64,000 bases of DNA from Trissonchulus latispiculum (lineage: Eukaryota > Nematoda > Enoplea > Enoplida > Ironidae). A program made the translations under genes and the position numbers. The stretch spans positions 1 through 64,000 of the forward strand of contig JASAND010028360.1 of the NCBI GenBank assembly GCA_030248195.1, in the 5' to 3' direction. This document shows, one piece after another, positions 60,321 to 64,000 of the stretch (positions within the stretch are counted from its first letter, which is position 1; every line of letters starts with the position of its first letter). The notes below the pieces were generated by a model. That model did not search any database. It was not told the origin of the DNA and worked only from the letters and a program-made list of their open reading frames with translations.

Positions 60321-61540
60321 GCGGGGGGGGGGGCGACTAAACTTTTGCCCCGACTTTGTCCGATTGGCCTACTTTTTGGCGAAGTTAAAGAGGATGGGTG
60401 TGGTCAAAAAATACTTGGTCGTTGGTTCTTAGCTGCCTTCCAGCCATGTGCAGCCGTCGCGTTTATGTGCCCGACTACCCCTTTTTCACAACAACCAACA
60501 TAATTAATTAAAAATCTCTGCTGCATGCAAGATCCTAGCTTCAAGCTAGCCATTGGCCAATATGATTTGGCGCATGTGTCCCTATCTGCGGAAAAATACT
60601 AGATGTCTGTATCTTCTCAGCATCCAAGGGAATTACCGTTCAAAGTTGAAGTTTCGGCAAAAATTTGAAAATTTTTGCCGTACGAAAGGAATATTTTAAT
60701 GCTGGTGCGAGCTATAACGCTGAAATTTTGCATAAAAGGAGACCCTATGGGACTACTCATTTGTGCGAAATTGGAAGAAATTCTGCCGCGTAAAAAATTT
60801 TTATGTCAACTTTAGTGTTCAAAAATTGCCAAAATCGCCTTTTTCGGTCAATAGTACCCCAGAAATCGAAAAAATAAAATTTTTTGAAATTAAAATTTTT
60901 TGAGATATTTGAACTCAGCGTGGTGGAAAACATATGCAGAAACGATTTCAGCTCGATTAGTTAAGGTTTGCGACTTCTATGGCTGCAGAAAACCTTTACA
61001 CAGGATCCGAGAGACTGAAAATGGCGATTTTGGCAATATTTCAAGATTAAAGTTGGCATAAAAAATTTTTCACGCGGCAGAATTTATTGCCATTTGGGAC
61101 AAATGAGTACTCCCATACGGTCTCCTTTTATGCCAAATTACAGCCTTATAGCTAGTACCAGTAATAAAACATTCCTTTCGTTAGCCAAAAATTTTCAAAA
61201 TTTTGCCGGAACTTCAACTTTGAACAGTTATTCCCTTAAATGCAGATAAGATACAGACATCTAGTATTTTTCCACGGATAGGGACACATGTGCCAAATGA
61301 TATTGGCCAATCACAAGCTTGAAGCTTAGGTCTTGCAACCACCAGAGATTTTTAATCAATTATGTTGGTAGTTGTGAAAAAGGGGGGGTCGGGCACATAA
61401 ACGCGACGGTTGCACATGGCTAGAAGTCAGCGGAGAACCAACGACCAAGTATTTTTTGACCACACCCATGCTCTTTAACTTCGCCAAAAAGAAAGCCAAT
61501 CGGACAAAATCGGGGCACCTCCATTTTAGTCGCCCCCCCT
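60321..61540. mobile_element. Foldback element, ~520-bp inverted arms, 180-bp spacer
   Basis: Arms 60321-60842 and about 61023-61540 are reverse complements with only scattered differences. The outer ends are G-run…CGACTAAA and TTTAGTCGCCCCCCC. The spacer has no gene. A frame near 60300-60503 is arm sequence that recurs at 49480-49680. Confidence 0.85.
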
Positions 61541-63290
61541 TAACGGAGGGCCTCTACTAAGATCTACTTTTCTCGACTTTGTGCGATTGGCCTACTTGTT
61601 GCAGAAGATACAGACTAGGGGTGTGGTTAAACCAGGCGCTACTGTGTATTCAGACTAAACTATCAACTTCTTTCTGAATAGAATGTAAAGTTAGGGCTAG
61701 GTCGGCAATTGCGCAGTAGACGCGCCTGTGCAGTATTAACAGTTTATGTTCTGTGTGAGATATGGGTGTCCAGTAAAATGGGTCAGTGCTCTGTTGGATG
61801 TCCGATACCCTGATAGGCTACTTTAACACTGCAACGTAGCTAGAGCGTTACCACACGTACAGAACATGGTGGACAGCGGTAGTCACCTTTGTGGAGATCA
61901 ATACAGTTTACGTATTACAACAAATACCTTGCATACTGTAACGTCTTACTAGACATAAGCTTGTTTATAGGATCATCAGTAAACGCAAAAATCCATGGGC
62001 GCCTACGTGTCCTGGAATGTTGTTGTTGTCTGTAATAGGTAACCTTTTCAAAGACTACGGTAGCAATATGTTGAAGGTACTACTTTAATCCTTTTTGGCA
62101 TACGGTAGAATTTGACGCCACCACACGTACACAAGAAGTAATCGAACTTCTGACACTAGGAGTTGACTATCTGTATTATTCGGAGAGTGTAGGTAGAGGC
62201 TTCTTTACGATAACTGGAACCTGATGTAACTGTGGTTTTTCACATCATTCCTTTGTACTGAACGCAGAGTGTACACCACATTTGATTTTAATAAGCGTAT
62301 GTTCAGTAGTTCAAAAGGTATTGGTATGCTTTGTTTGAGACTATTTTTATACTCTGGGAATTGCTCAAAGGCAGAGTTGGACGCCCCCGAGGCACTATAG
62401 TGCTGCTGCTGCTCGGTTCCTAAACTTATTCCCTAAACTGAAAGGAAATAATGCACAGACAATTCCACTGTCGAAGATCGAATCCAAATTGTCTAATTTA
62501 CAATTGCGCTGTTGCAAAATATATATCTAAGCACGTGGACCGACTGCGGTTATGTATCCGTTAGAAAACATTGTAACTACCATAAAAACATGAGAAGAGA
62601 AAATTTGTTGCATAAAATTGAACGATAATAAAACAAAGTTTTTCGGTGACAAAATCAGCCTGCGGGCAGCCGTCGCGGATCCGGGCAGTAGGAAGCACTG
62701 CGTGTGCGCTCCCGGGGCGGTCACGCTCGCAAAAAATGTGTCCATGTCCAACTTTGCTCCACGGTTTACAGCAGTCTCGCTAAAATGTGGTATAAGTCTG
62801 TTTAGTATTGTGACGCAAACATGTCGTTTCATGTCTATATAACTTCTATATCTCTTCTTATAATAGTCTAAATATAAGTTTTAGCTGTAGTAACTTGGAT
62901 TGTATTAGCGTATTTACTACTCTCACGGAATGAACGAATAGGATTTGTACAACACTTTTTTGATATGGTTTTGTAAGACTTACAATTTTAGTTATAGTTG
63001 TAGTCACTTCAACTGTTAGCTTTAAGTCCCACATTCGGTCTCATCTAAATTAATTCATAGATTAGTAGCTGCACGATATCAGGTTAGATGTATACAAATT
63101 GGTAAATACGCTCTGATAACATGGGTCCTAGATGTAGACGCACATACTGTCGAGAACGCCTCGCTTCCGGCACAGGCACTGCGCACCGGTCAACTACACT
63201 TGAGGGAGGGGGGCTACGAATTTCACTAAAAGTTCGATGTTGGAAAAGCTAGCTAGTCTTTTGCCATATAATAGTATTAGGTTTCAGACA
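61541..63290. other. Unassigned stretch
   Basis: There is no firm gene. Two weak exon-like segments are noted: about 61971-62031 (after GTTTATAG, open in phase 2 to a GTAACC donor) and a GC-rich segment at about 62660-62735 after AAAATCAG. Neither links to a gene model. CTACTAAGATCTA at 61553 recalls the foldback's outer flank. Confidence 0.3.
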
Positions 63291-63504
63291 GGCCAACAGT
63301 GAAAGCGTTTGGCCCCCGTAGCCTAAATTTTTGATTTTTTTAAATAGCAATGAAATTTGCTGCAGGTGGTAGAGATGAGCACGGGCCGGATTTTCTCGGC
63401 CCGGCCCGGCCCGCTGCAAAACGTTGAACGGCCTGGCCGGGCCCGGCCCGCTCCCAAACGTTTTCGGCCCGGCCCCGCGCGTTCCAAAATTCGGCCTGCC
63501 ATTG
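63291..63504. repeat. CGGGCC palindromic island, copy 2, with flank
   Basis: It matches 40971-41176 from GGCCAACA(C/G)TGAAAGCG through the CGGGCC-rich part. The two copies are about 22 kb apart and nearly identical. Confidence 0.8.
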
Positions 63505-63676
63505 TGACTGTTATTTGGTGCCATTTCGAAGATGTGAGTTAATTACTGCAAAATACTGTGGCAGAATCGGCTGAAACCTTGCGCATTACAGGCCAGTGAG
63601 TGTACCAAGATGTGCAGACAGCTTAGGCCACTAAACCTCGCTTCAATATTTAGAAATGCTAGATTGATTTTTCGAA

Positions 63677-64000
63677 GTATAAATGGCGATCGCTCCAAAA
63701 AGGTCTACGACAGTTGTAAGCGCATACTGAACGAAGGAAGCGTCATATCGAAAAACGGATTTCATATTCTGAACCCCTGTAAGCACCTTTTCGGCAAAAT
63801 CGGAGACAAAAAATTTTTGACCCCATTTTTACTGCGCCTAGCTAGCTTTTCAGGCCCAAAAATAAGGGTTATTTCTCAACGAAAAGTTGGCTAGCACACT
63901 AACCAGAAAACCAAAGCCCTTGAAACTCACAGACAGTATGCCGCTATTAGAGCCTAATAACTGGTAAAAAGCTGGGGTAGGCTAGGGGCTGCCAATTTTA
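63677..64000. repeat. Dispersed repeat, truncated by window end
   Basis: It is a close copy of 23440-23795. It continues to the last base, so its true right end is outside the window. Confidence 0.8.

Noticed and set aside
63610..63894. 94-codon frame near the right end
   Set aside because: It lies mostly in a dispersed repeat also present at 23440-23795, where the frame is not kept.

Overview
This is a eukaryotic, animal-like genomic window. It is AT-rich with scattered runs of G or C, the genes are split by GT-AG introns of about 100 to 1800 bases, and most of the sequence is transposon-derived. Several repeats start with GGGCCRGTTYCATAAA or CCCAGGATTTT; I recall such termini from invertebrate genomes, so a (probably marine) invertebrate is my best guess. 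I cannot name the species. No bacterial, organellar or viral genes were seen.

Layout. 1-1427 is unassigned. 1428-3449 is an inverted-repeat element. 3457-14372 is a nested stack of transposons that share the terminus TGTCCGGGGA: an outer element (E1) has a complete two-gene element (E2, 3465-9352) in the tip of its left end and a second element (E3, 9535-12002) inside its left inverted repeat, the latter with a 6-bp target duplication. E2 carries a spliced DDE/integrase-type transposase on the plus strand and a second spliced gene on the minus strand; their stop codons touch. 15030-18355 holds small inverted-repeat elements. 19169-23429 and 33580-37230 are a near-identical direct segmental duplication carrying tRNA-Thr(AGU) genes, hAT-like elements and G-rich element fragments. 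Between the two copies lies a unique 15-exon gene (gene X, 25481-33315, predicted 533 residues) with no recognised homology.

From about 42 to 60 kb there is a tandem cluster of three paralogous genes, all plus strand: gene A (ends 43987), gene B (48797-56345) and gene C (ends 60160). Their last exons encode a shared C-terminal domain of about 125 residues that I do not recognise. In gene B all nine introns are phase 1, and one exon is present as three diverged tandem copies. Gene X has mostly phase-2 introns and also carries three homologous exons. All gene models come from reading frame, splice sites and phase; none has transcript support here.

Functionally, the only pair of genes with an evident joint role is E2's transposase and its convergent partner. 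Genes A, B and C look like a lineage-expanded family. Many of the transposable elements sit in the introns and upstream regions of genes X, A and B.
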